Source: Stramonita haemastoma (Eukaryota > Mollusca > Gastropoda > Neogastropoda > Muricidae). From it: a stretch of 30,000 nucleotides of DNA. This document shows positions 1 to 10,898 of the stretch, one piece after another; position 1 is the first letter of the stretch; the number at the start of each line of letters is the position of its first letter. The stretch covers positions 32,608,698 to 32,638,697 of the forward strand of contig CM060339.1 of assembly GCA_030674155.1 (NCBI GenBank), given 5' to 3'. Position numbers and translations under genes: made by a program. The notes beneath the pieces were generated by a model that saw only the letters and a list, made by a program, of their open reading frames with translations, did no database searches and was not told where the DNA came from.

Positions 1-1443
1 ACATTGGTTTTATTTTTATATTAGAGTTCTTGAAAAATGTTTCAGCGTTAATTTCTGTATATCTATTGAAAACCCTATTTAGTTCTACAACAGCTTACTT
101 TCCCTTTGTCACAAGAAGATCTGTTCCCAGCTTTTCCCTTTTCTAAAGACCATTACTTTACTTTTTTTCAGAATTAACATTTAATTACAAATCATCACAA
201 CAAGATTTCAATACATTCAGTTGGTTTTGTAAACCTCCAGGAGTAGTTGTAATAAGAGCCACATCATCTGCAAAAAGTAAAATGAAGACTTCCATAATGT
301 CTGGTACTAGCTGTATTTCATGTTTACCTTTTTTACCGATAGTCTCAGATAAATGGTTAATAAATACAGAAAAAAGAGTAGGCCTTAACACACACCCTTG
401 TCTCATACCAATGGGGCATTCAAAAATTTAGACAATTCACAGTTTGCACGTATACATGAAAATAATGTTTGATGTATAGCTGACATTGCTGCAAGAAACT
501 TTCCCTCTACTCCCTGGTTTTGGATGCAATCTCTAAGTAAATTATGTTTAACAGAATCAAACGCATTTGTGAAGTCTATGAATGCCACATATAACTTTCA
601 ACCTTTCTTATTCATGTACTTCTTGACAAATGCATACAAGTTAAAGATCTTATCAATAGTGGAGTATTTTTTGTTCTGAAGCCTACCTGGTTTTCAGATA
701 TTATTTGATTATTTTCAATCCAAGAATACAGCCTGTTGTCTAATAGTGAAGTAAAACACTTTGATATGATACTCAACAAAGAGATTCCCCTATAATAGTC
801 CTCATTATTAGGATCTCCTTTCTTAAAAATGTGAAGTATGATAGCTTTAGCCCAGGCTTGTGGGTAAATACCTTTGTCAAAAATAGTATTGAATGAATTT
901 ATAAGAAAACCATGAACCTCGGCCTCCATTCTTCAACATTTCAGCAGTTATTTCATCAACGCCACTTGCCTTACCCCATTTCAATTTGTCTATTGCTCTT
1001 TTCAGTTCTTCTTCTGAAATTTTTCGGTTAAGTTCGTGATCTACTTCTTCTAATAGGTCTATATCACTGTAACATTGGTTAAAACTAGAACTTTTGTTGC
1101 TTTGAAAAATAAATTTGAAATGGTTAACCCAATCAGCAGTTTCTATATTGTTCTTAGAATGAGTTCTAGCGCCACAACCCATATGTTTTAACTCTTTCCA
1201 AAAATTTGGAGAATCAGAAATATTGTTAACTAAGCTTTCAGCCTTGAGTTTTCTGAAGTCTTGTCTTTTTGTCTTCAGTAGCTTTTTGTATGTTTTCCTT
1301 GCCTGCACATAATTAATTCTGTCTTCTTCCTGCCTGGTCCTTCTAAATTGCCTTAAAGTGTGTCTTACTGTCTTTTTTGCTTTGCTACAATCTCTATCAA
1401 ACCATTCAGATATCTTTTTTCTGACCCTCACGATATCTAACAT
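1..1443 (-). pseudogene. LINE reverse transcriptase, frameshifted and cut by the window edge
   Basis: Successive minus-strand pieces follow reverse-transcriptase order. 1443-877 ends in LKWGKASGVDEITAEML (the K.x.GxDgi motif). 929-612 carries AIILHIFKKGDPN and YRGISLLSIISK. 588-403 has FIDFTNAFDSV (the palm A motif). 406-185 has MRQGCVLRPTLFS (B motif) and FADDVAL (catalytic C motif, about 260). The frame continues toward base 1 with a KVMVF-like segment. The catalytic aspartates are present, but there are at least four frame changes. Confidence 0.8.
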
Positions 1444-1708
1444 ACATACACTTGCTGGCTTCAGTTAAAAATTCTACAAATATCAAAAAAGCTCTACCAA
1501 CATCAAAGTGTAAAAAATTCAGAGCATCTACTATTCTATTTTTGCTGTTGTTACTTCTTAATGCACTAATAAAATTATCATTTTTTGCATCATCCCATCT
1601 AAACTTTTCTACAAAAGATGTACTTTCTTCTATGTCCCTGGTTCTATTACAATCACCACTTGTGTTATTTTTCTGTGTCATTTTCATAACAGCAGGCAAA
1701 TGATCCAA
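1406..1708 (-). pseudogene. linker region of the same LINE ORF2
   Basis: A 100-codon minus-strand stretch lies between the endonuclease and the reverse transcriptase of the antisense LINE. It is hydrophilic (MTQKNNTSGDCNRTR, then KFRWDDAKNDNFISAL). Motifs of the W..A....Y...L kind are common in the LINE linker. I assign it to the LINE by position and strand, not by a specific domain. Confidence 0.5.
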
Positions 1709-1837
1709 TTATGATATATTTTTTACATCAACAGCAGTAATATTAATCAATGCAAGCAGTTCACATGACACAACAAAATAATCTATGGTACTTGCCCCAG
1801 AACACACAACATAAGTATAACTACTATCAAAATCATA

Positions 1838-2523
1838 TTAACATAAACCATTTAAAATTACACAATCAAACATATTGCAAACCTCAAGTAATTGATTTCC
1901 AAAAGTATTTGTGTGAAGGTCATCTGACTGCCTAAAAAATTTATGAACAGAGCTAGAAATATCAGATTTGTGAAAGTTGAAATCATCAACATCAAATAAA
2001 TAGTTATAATTTGCTGTCTTTGCATTAAAGTCACATGTAAGTAGGATATGAAAACTGCCATAAAACTCCTGCAGATCTAATATAGTCTGTTCCAATACTT
2101 CTAAACCAAATCCACTATGCTTATCTTTCCAGTGATCAGAGTCATGAGGTGGAATGTATGTACAGATAAACATGATATGGTGGTCAGTTGAAAACATGTC
2201 TTTGTGAACTGTAATAATAACTGCATGTTCATTTTTTCTGCAACATGCTCAATATGTGTTGCAAACTTTTTTCTAACTATAACAATAAATCCTCCTGAAT
2301 ATCTTCCATGGTGTGAAAACTTCATAGCCTTTAGTGTAAAAATGACATAATTATGAAACAATGGTGAAGAAAAATCAGTTGCAATGAAAGTCTCGGTTAA
2401 ACAAATGAAGTCATATAACAAAACTGAGTTAATGAAATCATCGTTTTCCAGTTTGTCAAGCAAACTATTGACATTATAATTCAAAAACTCAAATTGGGGT
2501 TTAATTACAGTATGTACATCCAA
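1838..2523 (-). pseudogene. LINE endonuclease domain (EEP/APE type), broken
   Basis: The first piece (2523-2101) starts at NYNVNSLLDKL, has FICLTETFI (the conserved LTET catalytic-loop motif) and then GRYSGGFIVIVRKKF, the GG.x.V strand. The second piece (2197-1838, another frame) has MFICTYIPP, then HILLTCDFNAKT, matching the GDFN catalytic motif with G changed to C. A frameshift lies near 2200. The change at the GDFN glycine and the frame break indicate an inactive enzyme. Confidence 0.75.
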
Positions 2524-3074
2524 AGTTGTCCCTCTATCAGGGGCACTTTGCTGAGGACTCCTTGCTAAACTGCAAGGTGAGTTGTCTCTGCTGATATTAC
2601 AAGATACAGTGATCCAGCCAAATCCCTATTTTTTGTTTTGTGAGCCAGTGTTTGGCTTTTTATCATTTTTTAGTTTGTTCCCTGAGCATCCCTCATTCTC
2701 TTTGTAGCCATCAGACGATGCTGCTCTCCTTAGAGAATCAAGAATAGTGCTTTGGCTACCTGCCCTGTTGGTCATGGCAGTTTTTTATCGTTGACCTGAT
2801 TGCTTGAGATATGCAGCTCGCCTTTTAGGCCTATCCTGCATTGTTGCCCTAGCGGGGTGTGATTTTTCTGAATGTCGCTATCTTTATTTCTTTCAGGCTG
2901 CCTATCTTCTACTGTGACTTGTTGTGAATTATCCTGTGTCTCTGCATGGGCAGTACAACCATGGCCACCAGGAGTAGCCAGAGTTTCAATGTTGTCATTA
3001 TCATAGGTGCTGCTATGTTCTAATACAGAGTTGTCTGTTTTGTCATGATCTGAACATTGAATGTCTATTTCAGG

Positions 3075-4400
3075 TTAATGGGTACTGTTGAAAGCCCTGT
3101 CAATGTTATTGTCTCTCCTACTTTCTGATTCTTTGTTTGTCATTTGTTTGTCAGAATCATCTAAAGCCTGATTGAGAGCCTGTGTGTTACTGCTGTAACT
3201 TGTTACGTTGTCAATGTTGATGTCTTGGTTAGTTTTGCTGTGCACAAATTTAATATTTACAACAGCATGATCATGCGCGTCAGTAGCTTTGCCTTTTTCT
3301 GTTTGTTCTCCAGCATTGCTTTGCTTTTCTTCTTTACTGTTATCATGGTTTTTAGCATGCAAGTGATAGACATTTTGTCTCTGACGGATGCCTGGAGAAC
3401 GTCTGAGACTTGAGTTCTTGTTGGGCTGTCTACCTTTGTCCAGCTTATCAGAGGACACATTACTGTCTTTGTGTTCTGGTCTTCTTTGTTTAGTCACTTC
3501 ACATTATGAGTGAGTACCTGGGACCACAGGTCTTTGGTTGTATCTCTGTTCTGGGGGATATTCCTGTCTTCTCCATGCACTATCTGTAGTTTCCTCTTGA
3601 GGCATATTGATGATAGCCTCACTACAATCATTTGAATGGTGTCGCAGATTGCTGTATGGTGGTTGGCCAGGGTCCCTCTGCTCTACTTCACAAACTGATG
3701 GGTTGCCCTTGGTAGCTGCGACTGGCACCTCTTCTGTTGTTGTGCCAACTCTTGCCTCTGAAGTTCTGTCTGCTCAGGAAGTAGTGTTGATCCTCCCCGC
3801 TGAAAGCTCTTCCATCAGGGTGAAGCGGGTGGGGATTTTCTTCATAAAAGTTAGGGTGACCTTGATGTCTGTCCTTAATCTGCAGTTTGCCGTTATAAAT
3901 GTAGGCAATCTTCCCTTGGTTACGATGGAAATTCACCATCTCCCTTTGCTGATAAGTGAGATCAGAGGCCACTTTGATCCCATCCTGCCTCAGATTGTCT
4001 CTAAGCTGTCTGTTGCTAAGTACCACCATCTTGTCTGACCACCAACAGAATTTCACCAGAATTGGTCTTGGGGAGTTTCCCTGGGGACGAGGCTTTCCTA
4101 GCCGGAAGGCCTTCACAAAATCTTCCTGTTGCCAGGTTCTTCTATTTCTTCCCTGTTTTCTTCCACACATTTCTTCACATTACCTAATTCCTCTAAGATA
4201 CGTTTGAAATTACTGTCAAGATGCACAAACTTTTCATCAATGTTTTTTTTTTTTAAGTATGATGACTGAAGCTGTAGTTCTTGGTGAATTTGCTTAAAGC
4301 GCCAGTTACTAAAATACATTAAGTTGGGTTGTTGATCTTGTTCCGTAATTTTCAAATTCAAGTACCTGCAGTTGGATAGTTGGAAAAGAAATTCAAGCAC
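3075..4400 (-). pseudogene. LINE ORF1-like nucleic-acid-binding protein, frameshifted
   Basis: Three or four overlapping pieces in different frames make up one product. 4400-4113 encodes a charged heptad-like helix (about residues 40-90 of that piece), as expected for the ORF1p coiled coil. 4170-3688 contains RPILVKFCWWSDKMVVL followed by DLTYQQREMV, the pattern of the RRM-like and C-terminal parts of LINE ORF1 proteins (typically RPVLVKF...K..VL). 3728-3504 and 3497-3075 encode a hydrophilic Q/N/D/K-rich tail with no domain I recognise. Frame changes near 4140, 3710 and 3500 show it is not translatable as one protein. Confidence 0.7.
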
Positions 4401-4876
<476 letters not shown>

Positions 4877-4980
4877 AAAAAAGTCTGAACTTAAAGCCTA
4901 TTAAGTTGAAGAAGACCTTTAAAAATGTTTTTACCAAAATTGTTCTTTTCTCATTGAGACTTTTGTTGTGAACACTGAAG

Positions 4981-5121
4981 GTGACAGATACCCCGGGTCT
5001 GTGTGATACCTATTTGAAGAAGGAAGAGGTGTATGGAGAACTGGCAAAAAGCATGTGTGTGACAGAACCAGGACCCCACATTATCCTCCTGGCCCTTCGT
5101 TGTGATCATCGTTTTACCGAG
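4981..5121 (+). CDS. GIMAP/AIG1-like GTPase, first visible exon (G3 motif and PGPH box)
   Basis: This exon encodes residues 1-47 of the visible part of an AIG1/GIMAP-type GTPase, a family of septin- and dynamin-related GTPases often tied to immunity and cell survival and expanded in molluscs. The peptide opens with VTDTPGL, the G3 (DxxG) motif, at residues 1-7. Residues 28-33 are TEPGPH, matching the family's SPGPH box, and the exon ends in RFTE, the usual RxTEEE segment. The acceptor is AG at 4979-4980; an in-frame TGA at 4969-4971 rules out an earlier start. The donor is GTAAGT at 5122, phase 0. The P-loop exon is not visible from 1 to 4980, so the gene should begin left of the window. Family assignment rests on motif order and is strong; paralogue identity and function in this animal are unknown. 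Confidence 0.9.
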
Positions 5122-5339
5122 GTAAGTTTATTAGGTAGAGTGCCAATAGAAATGTAAACAGCCTTCAAAAGTCCTGATGGCCACATTTGAAGGAGAAAAA
5201 CACAACCCCCACACTATCATGCGAGTAATATTTATATAAAGCAACAATTCACAACAAATTTGCAAACAAGATGATATATCAAGAATTGATGAGTGTCCCG
5301 CACTTTATTCATATAATTATTTATCATTTTTAAATGAGG

Positions 5340-6314
5340 GTACTGTCAGTAGTAGCTTTATTCCCAGACAGAAATACTAAACTCTGATCTTAATAAAATT
5401 ACTGAGTGGGCTTCTAGATGGAAAACTAAATTCAACCCTTCTAAAACAACTTTTGACAATTTGAACCCAAAATCTAGTACAAACAATCCCTCTTAAATTT
5501 GGTGATGTAACGTTACAAGAAACAGATTATCATAAACACCTAGGGGTTATTATTCAAAACAACTGTAAATTGGACTTACATATAAAATCTGTTATTTCGA
5601 AATGTCGTGTTCTTATAGCTTGTCTTCGTTCCTTTAAATATCGGCTTAGTCGTAGATCATTAGAAGTTATGTATAAATCATTTATTATGCCTCATTTTGA
5701 TTTTTCAGATGTTCTTTGGGACAACTGTAGTCAGAAATTAGCAAATGAATTAGAAAATCTACATCTTGATGCTCTCAGAACTATTGTTGGTACTGTAAGA
5801 GGGACAAGCCACGAGAAACTTTATACTGAGTCTGGGTTTATATCCTTGAAAGAAAGACGTCGTCGCCATAAGATAATTTTGTATTATAAACTTGTTCACG
5901 GCATGGCTCCTTTATTTGATAGATCGTCTTCCATATCTTGTTTCTTCATGAAATCCATATCATCGTCGAAATCCTTTAGAAAGGCAGATTCCACGTTGCA
6001 GAACGGAATTGTATAAATCCTCTTTTTTTCCTTCTGCCACTTGCCTTTGGAATGATTTACCAGAGGAAATCAAGCAGCAGAATTCCTTAAGTCTTCTTAA
6101 GCACTACCTTAACACAGCAGACATTATAGTGCCCAAGTACTTTTATTTACCCAATAGGCAAACAGAAATAATACTTTGTAAACTTAAGTTAGAAATGAGT
6201 GATTTAAAGCATGACTTATTCCGACGCCATTTAACTCACTGGTCTTCATGTGAATGTGGGGCCGCTGTTGAGGATGCTACTCATTATTTGATAAACTGTG
6301 TGAGCTGTGAGTAA
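5340..6314 (+). mobile_element. 5'-truncated LINE: reverse transcriptase C-terminal part and CxC..H..C tail
   Basis: The reading starts inside the reverse-transcriptase thumb region: LNKITEWASRWKTKFNPSKT at about 5380-5440, then HKHLGVIIQNN near 5540 (a YLGV-type motif). The main piece is 5570-6016, with SRRSLEVMYKSFIMPHFDF and ALRTIVGTVRGT. A +1 change near 6009 leads into 6009-6314, containing ATCLWNDLPEEI and ending in CECGAAVEDATHYLINC, a CxC..H...C zinc-like tail found at the end of several LINE ORF2 proteins. It is on the host strand in the intron between visible exons 1 and 2, is truncated at its 5' end, and is dead. Confidence 0.82.
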
Positions 6315-6789
6315 AGCGTTCTTGTTTTTTTCTCTTTTTGTGCATCAAAATGCCAGTCACAGGACTCTCAGTGACTTTGTAGTGTATGCTCAACGCCCCA
6401 TTACGAGAACAGACACTATCTTCGTTCAAAGAAGACGGTAGAGGTGACCATACTGTTATTATTCTAAGACTAAGAAGCAAAGCTGACAACCATTTTCCTG
6501 TCACCCTAGGTCAAAGGTCATATTGAAAAAAAAAGTTTTTCCCAAGTGTGCCACGACAAAAAACGTGTAGAAGCACACAGAGCAACGTGATGAAAAAGTA
6601 AACAAACAGGTTCCCTCTCCCTCCGGTTTATTCTTACCCACCCCACCCAGGCTAGTGTATGCTGCAAACCGTGCACAGATTGAAGCTCCAACTGATGTGT
6701 CCATGTGTAATTGGTGCCCTCCTTCTTCAAGCAGTTGTTTTGACAGTCAGCAGATTGACTTGACATAACATGACACAGACAAACAGACA
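6315..6789. other. intron sequence without recognisable features
   Basis: After the LINE stop the next 475 bases contain no domain-bearing frame on either strand and no repeat shared with other parts of the window. The first 100 bases could be the LINE's 3' untranslated end, but no A-rich or tandem tail marks its limit. Confidence 0.35.
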
Positions 6790-7053
6790 GTGACAGCCAA
6801 CTTTGACAATATAAAAAGTGATCAGTTGTGTGGTGAAGTTGGGAATAAAGGGAAGGACTGTGATAGTGATGACATGAGTGCAGAAGTGAGGGCAGAGGAG
6901 ATGTGTGAGAGAGAAAAAGAGGATGGTGAGGAAGAAGTGAGTGTGTCTGGTTCTGAATATGCAGTGAGTGAGGCAGAATATGGTGAACCTATTGAAGGGC
7001 AGATATATGAGACTGAAGAAACCACGTTTGGGGATATTTTGAACAGCTTATAA
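6790..7053 (+). CDS. small acidic ORF of unknown origin, inside an intron
   Basis: An 87-codon frame beginning MTANFDNIKSD, rich in E, D and S (runs such as EKEDGEEEVSVSGSEY) and ending at TAA. In the same frame after the stop, coding-like sequence continues to about 7257 (EINDLFNSRMDNLLSKLNQL, then RDVIVTAMMTDDSLKLFYE), which looks helical. I do not recognise a family. It could be the start of a retroelement ORF1 or gag-like protein, or chance. No splice signals tie it to the GIMAP gene, whose exons are in other frames around it. Confidence 0.25.
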   Translation: MTANFDNIKSDQLCGEVGNKGKDCDSDDMSAEVRAEEMCEREKEDGEEEVSVSGSEYAVSEAEYGEPIEGQIYETEETTFGDILNSL

Positions 7054-7059
7054 GAAATC

Positions 7060-7385
7060 AATGACCTGTTTAACAGTAGAATGGATAATCTTTTGAGTAA
7101 GCTAAACCAGTTGACAACAACTTCCAAACCTGTTAAAAAAGAATTTGTTTGTAGAGATGTCATAGTCACTGCAATGATGACCGATGACAGTCTAAAATTG
7201 TTTTATGAGAGCTATGTTGTCCTTTATAAGTATAGCCATATACAAATGACTAGAATCTGATGATAATTTGTATCACAGTTATAGTTATTACTGATACTAC
7301 TCACCTATTCCAAACCAATGTTGTGGATTTCCATGCCATGTTGTTCATTTGGGCTGTCATTGACAGTGTATTTTTTCCAAGTTAT
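7060..7385. other. intron sequence, weakly coding-like at its left end
   Basis: It holds the in-frame continuation of the acidic ORF up to about 7257. I recognise nothing else before the (CATTGT)n-tailed repeat. Confidence 0.3.
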
Positions 7386-7386
7386 G

Positions 7387-7590
<204 letters not shown>

Positions 7591-7639
7591 GATATCAACT
7601 AAACATCCCTTTTAACTTTTAAAATTTTGTTTTTTTCAG

Positions 7640-7751
7640 GAAGAATACACAGCCTATTTAAAGATCAAACAGATGTTTTCTGACGATGTTGACAGCTTTC
7701 TCATCCTCATCTTCAATGGGTTGGATGGCTGTGGCAGAAGATACCCCATTG
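7640..7751 (+). CDS. GIMAP/AIG1-like GTPase, second visible exon (G4 region)
   Basis: Residues 48-84 plus the first base of codon 85. The acceptor TTTTTTCAG ends at 7639 and the donor GTAAGC begins at 7752. The exon opens with GAA in phase 0, completing the TEEE run begun in the previous exon. A helix-like stretch (residues 50-60) is followed by the hydrophobic strand FLILIF (67-72) and NGLD (73-76), where the family carries its G4 motif (often TRKD or TxGD). N and the base-reading D are kept, but the usual basic residue at position two is G. GCGRRYP follows. The exon ends in phase 1, which the next visible exon needs. The intron before it (2.5 kb) holds a LINE fragment and a (CT)n tract. Confidence 0.88.
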
Positions 7752-8369
7752 GTAAGCATCAGTGTGGTATCTCTATGCCTTTGGGATTTCTTCTTCTTCT
7801 TATCTCTTTCACTTTACACTACCAGACGTGTCTGTGAAAAATAATGATATTTCATTTCCTGCTACCTCTCATGGGTTATACAGCTTGGTTTGCAGGATAT
7901 CTCCTTTGGCCACACAATCTTCCTTAGATCTTTGTGTAGCTGTATCTTTGAAGAAAGTGTTCACCAGTCTGGTTTGCTTTACCACTGGCACTAAGGAGAT
8001 AAGGAACTTGTTTCAGTTTTGTAAACATGTGGTGGTTTAGCTTGTTGTGCCCAGTGCAGAATCTTGGAATAGTAAAGCGACCATCCTCAACAAGGCGGGT
8101 CCCCTAGGTGGTGGATGGGGTGGGGGGGGGATGGTTAGCAGAAATGGGGGCTAGCTATGAAAACATCCCTGAACCAAACTGGTGATGTTCCTTTTAGGAT
8201 AGGGTGGACAACAGGTGGCTCTGTTGTCTCCATGAAATATCCCTTATGACCTATGACGGGAACATCACGCAATCAAGAACCGCGTGCAGTAAAAGCTCTG
8301 CACTCTGGGATCCCAGGATAACAGGAGATAAGATAGGAGTAATCCTGATAGAAATGTATGACATTCCCT
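7752..8369. other. intron sequence before the Gypsy remnant
   Basis: Open frames of 69-92 codons occur here (for example 7762-8040), but none has a recognisable domain, and the first overlaps the splice donor. A G-rich run lies at 8121-8130. The 5' part of the Gypsy element, including any left LTR, might lie in this stretch, but I cannot identify it. Confidence 0.35.
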
Positions 8370-8489
8370 GGTGCTCCTGCAGAATGCACAATTTGTACCA
8401 TGTCTGCGAATAAACAACAGCCACAGCAGAAACAGCCACTTGGTACCTCAAGTGCAGCATCTGCATCTGCAGAAGAAGTCAGATGTCAG

Positions 8490-9340
8490 TTTACCCCACT
8501 CTTCACAGGCTTAAAGGAATCAGAAAGCTTGATGGACAGTAGACCATTGCCCTCAAAGGAAATTCAACCTCATTTTCACAGTCTTATTCCTGACGTGTTC
8601 CAGTCCCATGGTCGCTGGTGAAGAAGGTTAAAGCTGAACTGAAGATCAGAAACAACGTCACTGAGCCAGTAGATTATCCCTCCACCTTGTGCAGCCCTAG
8701 AATTGTTGTACTCAAAGCCAGTGGGGATGTGCCCATATGCATGGATCAAAGAACAACGTGAAGATGAAAATCTATGCCATACCAGCAATGAATGAAACAC
8801 TCAGCAAAATTTCTGAGGACATTTTTTTTTCTTCCAAATTTGATGCTAATTTATGCTTCCATCAGATACAGCTTGACAATGAGAGCTCCAAGCTGACCAC
8901 GTTTGTTACACCTTTTGCATACTACTGGTTGAAACGACTACACTATAATATTTTCTCAAAACCTGAGTATTTTAAGAAGATGAACACAACCCACCAGGAA
9001 CTGCCTGGAGCCGTGTGCCTCATGGATGACATCCTGGTATATGACTGAGCACAGTCTGAGACTGCAAAGTTCTGGAAAGGCTGTCCCAGGCCAGCCTTAC
9101 CCTCAAACCAGAGAAGTTTGACTTCGCAAAAACACAGCTCATGTACCTGGGCCAGGTGATCAACTAAGGCAGAGTGAGGAAGAACCCTGCCAAGGTCAAG
9201 TCCATCATGGGAATGAGACAGCCAGAGAATATTCCTAATTCCTGGGCATGGTCAACTACTCTAAATTTGTATCAAAATTTGATGACAACTCCGAGCTTCT
9301 GAGGAACCTTATGCAGAAGGATGTTTCCTGGACCTGAGGC
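8490..9340 (+). pseudogene. Gypsy reverse transcriptase remnant
   Basis: Pieces in several frames give recognisable blocks: FTPLFTGLKE near 8500, VKKVKAELKI near 8620 (usually RVPWSLVEKVKAEL), a KASGDV.ICMD segment near 8715, ETLSKI and KFDANLCFHQIQL near 8800-8870 (KLDANSGFHQ in relatives), TTFVTPFAYY near 8910 and LMDDILVY near 9020. The last is the catalytic xDD box. The frame stops right after it at 9046, and further blocks such as LTLKPEKFDFAKTQLMYLG follow in another frame. Confidence 0.8.
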
Positions 9341-9531
9341 TCATACCTGCAGCATGCCTTTGACACCCTCAAAAGTGAACTGATCTCATCTTCAACACTC
9401 ACCACAGCATGCAAATTCAACATTGCTCAGTCAATAGTGCTAAATTTGGCATGTCCTCTCCTTTTTTTCCAAGTCCAGGAGTGGTCAGTTCATGCTATAA
9501 CTAGCACCAGATGGGCTGGGATGGGATGAAT

Positions 9532-9533
<2 letters not shown>

Positions 9534-9608
<75 letters not shown>
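9534..9608. repeat. (TA)n microsatellite at a SINE tail
   Basis: About 75 bases of alternating TA. It sits directly at the 3' (tail) end of the minus-strand SINE that follows, so it probably grew from the SINE's AT-rich tail. Confidence 0.97.
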
Positions 9609-9612
<4 letters not shown>

Positions 9613-9943
9613 TTCTTTTATATCGAGGATAACATAATAAGCAATCATGTGCTTTTTTTCATCCGGTCCCGGTGTGTATGCAGTTTTGTAAATATTGTCA
9701 TCTGTTCCCACTGGCACACGATGGCCTACTCTTATGAAAAGCGGAACAGGATTTAACGTGTGCGCAAGATGTTCTGCGTGCGTTTGCCCCAGGGCCTCGG
9801 TTCAAAGTCTCATCCGAAGGACTTTTGGGGAGAGTGGAGTCAGCTCTGATGGTAACTCCAGGAGAAAAATCTCCTCGACTGGACTCGAACCCGGGTCGTC
9901 AAATTGCCAGCACAATGTTCTGACCACTAGGCTATCCGTCCCC
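9609..9943 (-). mobile_element. tRNA-derived SINE, family A, copy 1 (near full length)
   Basis: On the minus strand the head starts at 9943 with a tRNA-like part: an A-box-like TAGCCTAGTGGTCAGAAC (about 9935-9918) and a B-box GGTTCGAGTCC (about 9894-9884), spaced as in tRNA-type pol III promoters. The body includes TCCGAAGGACTTTTGGG on the + strand (near 9815) and ends with ATAATGG-like sequence and the TA repeat. Two more body copies are at 12280-12574 and 28548-28795. It is inserted in the Gypsy pol between reverse transcriptase and RNase H. Confidence 0.85.
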
Positions 9944-9949
9944 GAATAG

Positions 9950-10300
9950 CAACTGAGAGCAGCTGAAAGTGGGGAAAACTGACAGATGTGTCATGCTCTA
10001 CCATCCTGGATGGAAGATACTTGTTTCAGCAGACTCCAGAAGTTTTGGCCTTGGGGCAGCACTACTAGAATGTCAAGATGAAGGACACTTTAAGTCTGAT
10101 GCCTATGCAAGCAGATCGCTTACCAAGATGGAGAGATATCACCAGACAGAGAAGGAGGCACTTCCAATAGTGTGGAGACTAGACCATTGGGCTAACCTGA
10201 TTGGCGTGGATTTTCACATAGAGACAGACCATAAGCCATAGGTACCTTTGCCTTCAACCAACCTCATTGATGAATTTCCTGTTTGAGTTCAGTGGTTCAG
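9950..10300 (+). pseudogene. Gypsy RNase H remnant
   Basis: The frame at 9969-10241 reads LVSADSRSFGLGAALLE, KSDAYASRSLTKMER, EKEALPIVWRLDHW and FHIETDHKP. These are the ordered RNase H blocks of Ty3/Gypsy (VSADASSFGLGAVLL, AYASRSLT, EKEALAI.WA, TDHKPL). It stops at 10240 where PLV would follow. The 90 bases after it continue the family pattern in another frame with many changes. Confidence 0.82.
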
Positions 10301-10898
10301 GATGCACCTGTTATGCTTCAGCTTTGCCATCTGCCATGCTTCTGGCAGAGAACTGCACACTGCCAATGACTGTCCTGGGTGCCCCAAGACATCAGTGACT
10401 TATCAGATGGTGACCTCACAGAATTGGTTGAAGTGTACACAAATGCAGTGTTGGTCACATTGCCAGCCTCTGATGACGGGTTGCAACAGATAACACGATA
10501 AACTGAAGAAGGACATTGTCCACTTGATGGTCATGAACTATGCCATTAATGGCTTGCCGGGCAAGAGCAATCTCAACAAAGTCACCAGATAGTACAAGAG
10601 TCCATGATGGTTTCCTCATGAAGGGACGATGCCTCATGATGCCTTCCTCACTGAAGGAAGACATTCTGTACTACCTTCATAATGAACACCAAGGTAAACA
10701 AAAGGCCAAAGACAATGCATCCAACAGTATATCATGGCCTACCATCACCAAGGACATTGAAACCATGCTCAAAACCTTCACAGAGTGCTCCAAATACTGC
10801 AGAGCCAAAGTGGTGATCCTGATGGAGACAGCATTTCCAGATTGCCCATGGCAGCAACTGGTCTGAAGTTGTTGTTTTTTCCTTCTCAATGAAATTTA
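10300..10898 (+). pseudogene. Gypsy tether and integrase N-terminal zinc region remnant
   Basis: 10302-10370 reads like the FRMRLMRFSF..SHVPGKELHTAD segment after RNase H, here LLCFSFAICHASGREL. The frame 10540-10866 gives SSLKEDILYYLHNEHQGKQKAK, then MLKTFTECSKYCRAK, the HH-CC zinc arrangement with the first H as H.NEHQG and CxxC as CSKYC. It ends in FPDCPWQQLV (family: P..PWQ.VG). The last Gypsy-like bases are near 10898, where a SINE begins. Confidence 0.75.

Larger units (their letters stand above)
1..4400 (-). mobile_element. decayed APE-type LINE, antisense to the host gene, runs off the left edge
   Basis: Read on the minus strand, the order is an ORF1-like protein (4400-3075), an apurinic-type endonuclease (2523-1838) and a reverse transcriptase (1443 to 1). 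That is the normal order of a two-ORF non-LTR retrotransposon. Several frameshifts and stops break both ORFs, so the copy is dead. The 3' end lies beyond base 1. It sits in the intron before the first visible GIMAP exon, in the opposite direction, so its terminator is not read with the host transcript. I cannot place the clade firmly. Confidence 0.85.

Noticed and set aside
7762..8040. 92-codon + strand ORF
   Set aside because: It starts ten bases after a splice donor, has mixed composition and no motif; probably chance.
9880..9943. Functional tRNA gene on the minus strand
   Set aside because: A-box and B-box are present, but no closed acceptor stem is seen and the same head continues into a dispersed SINE body.
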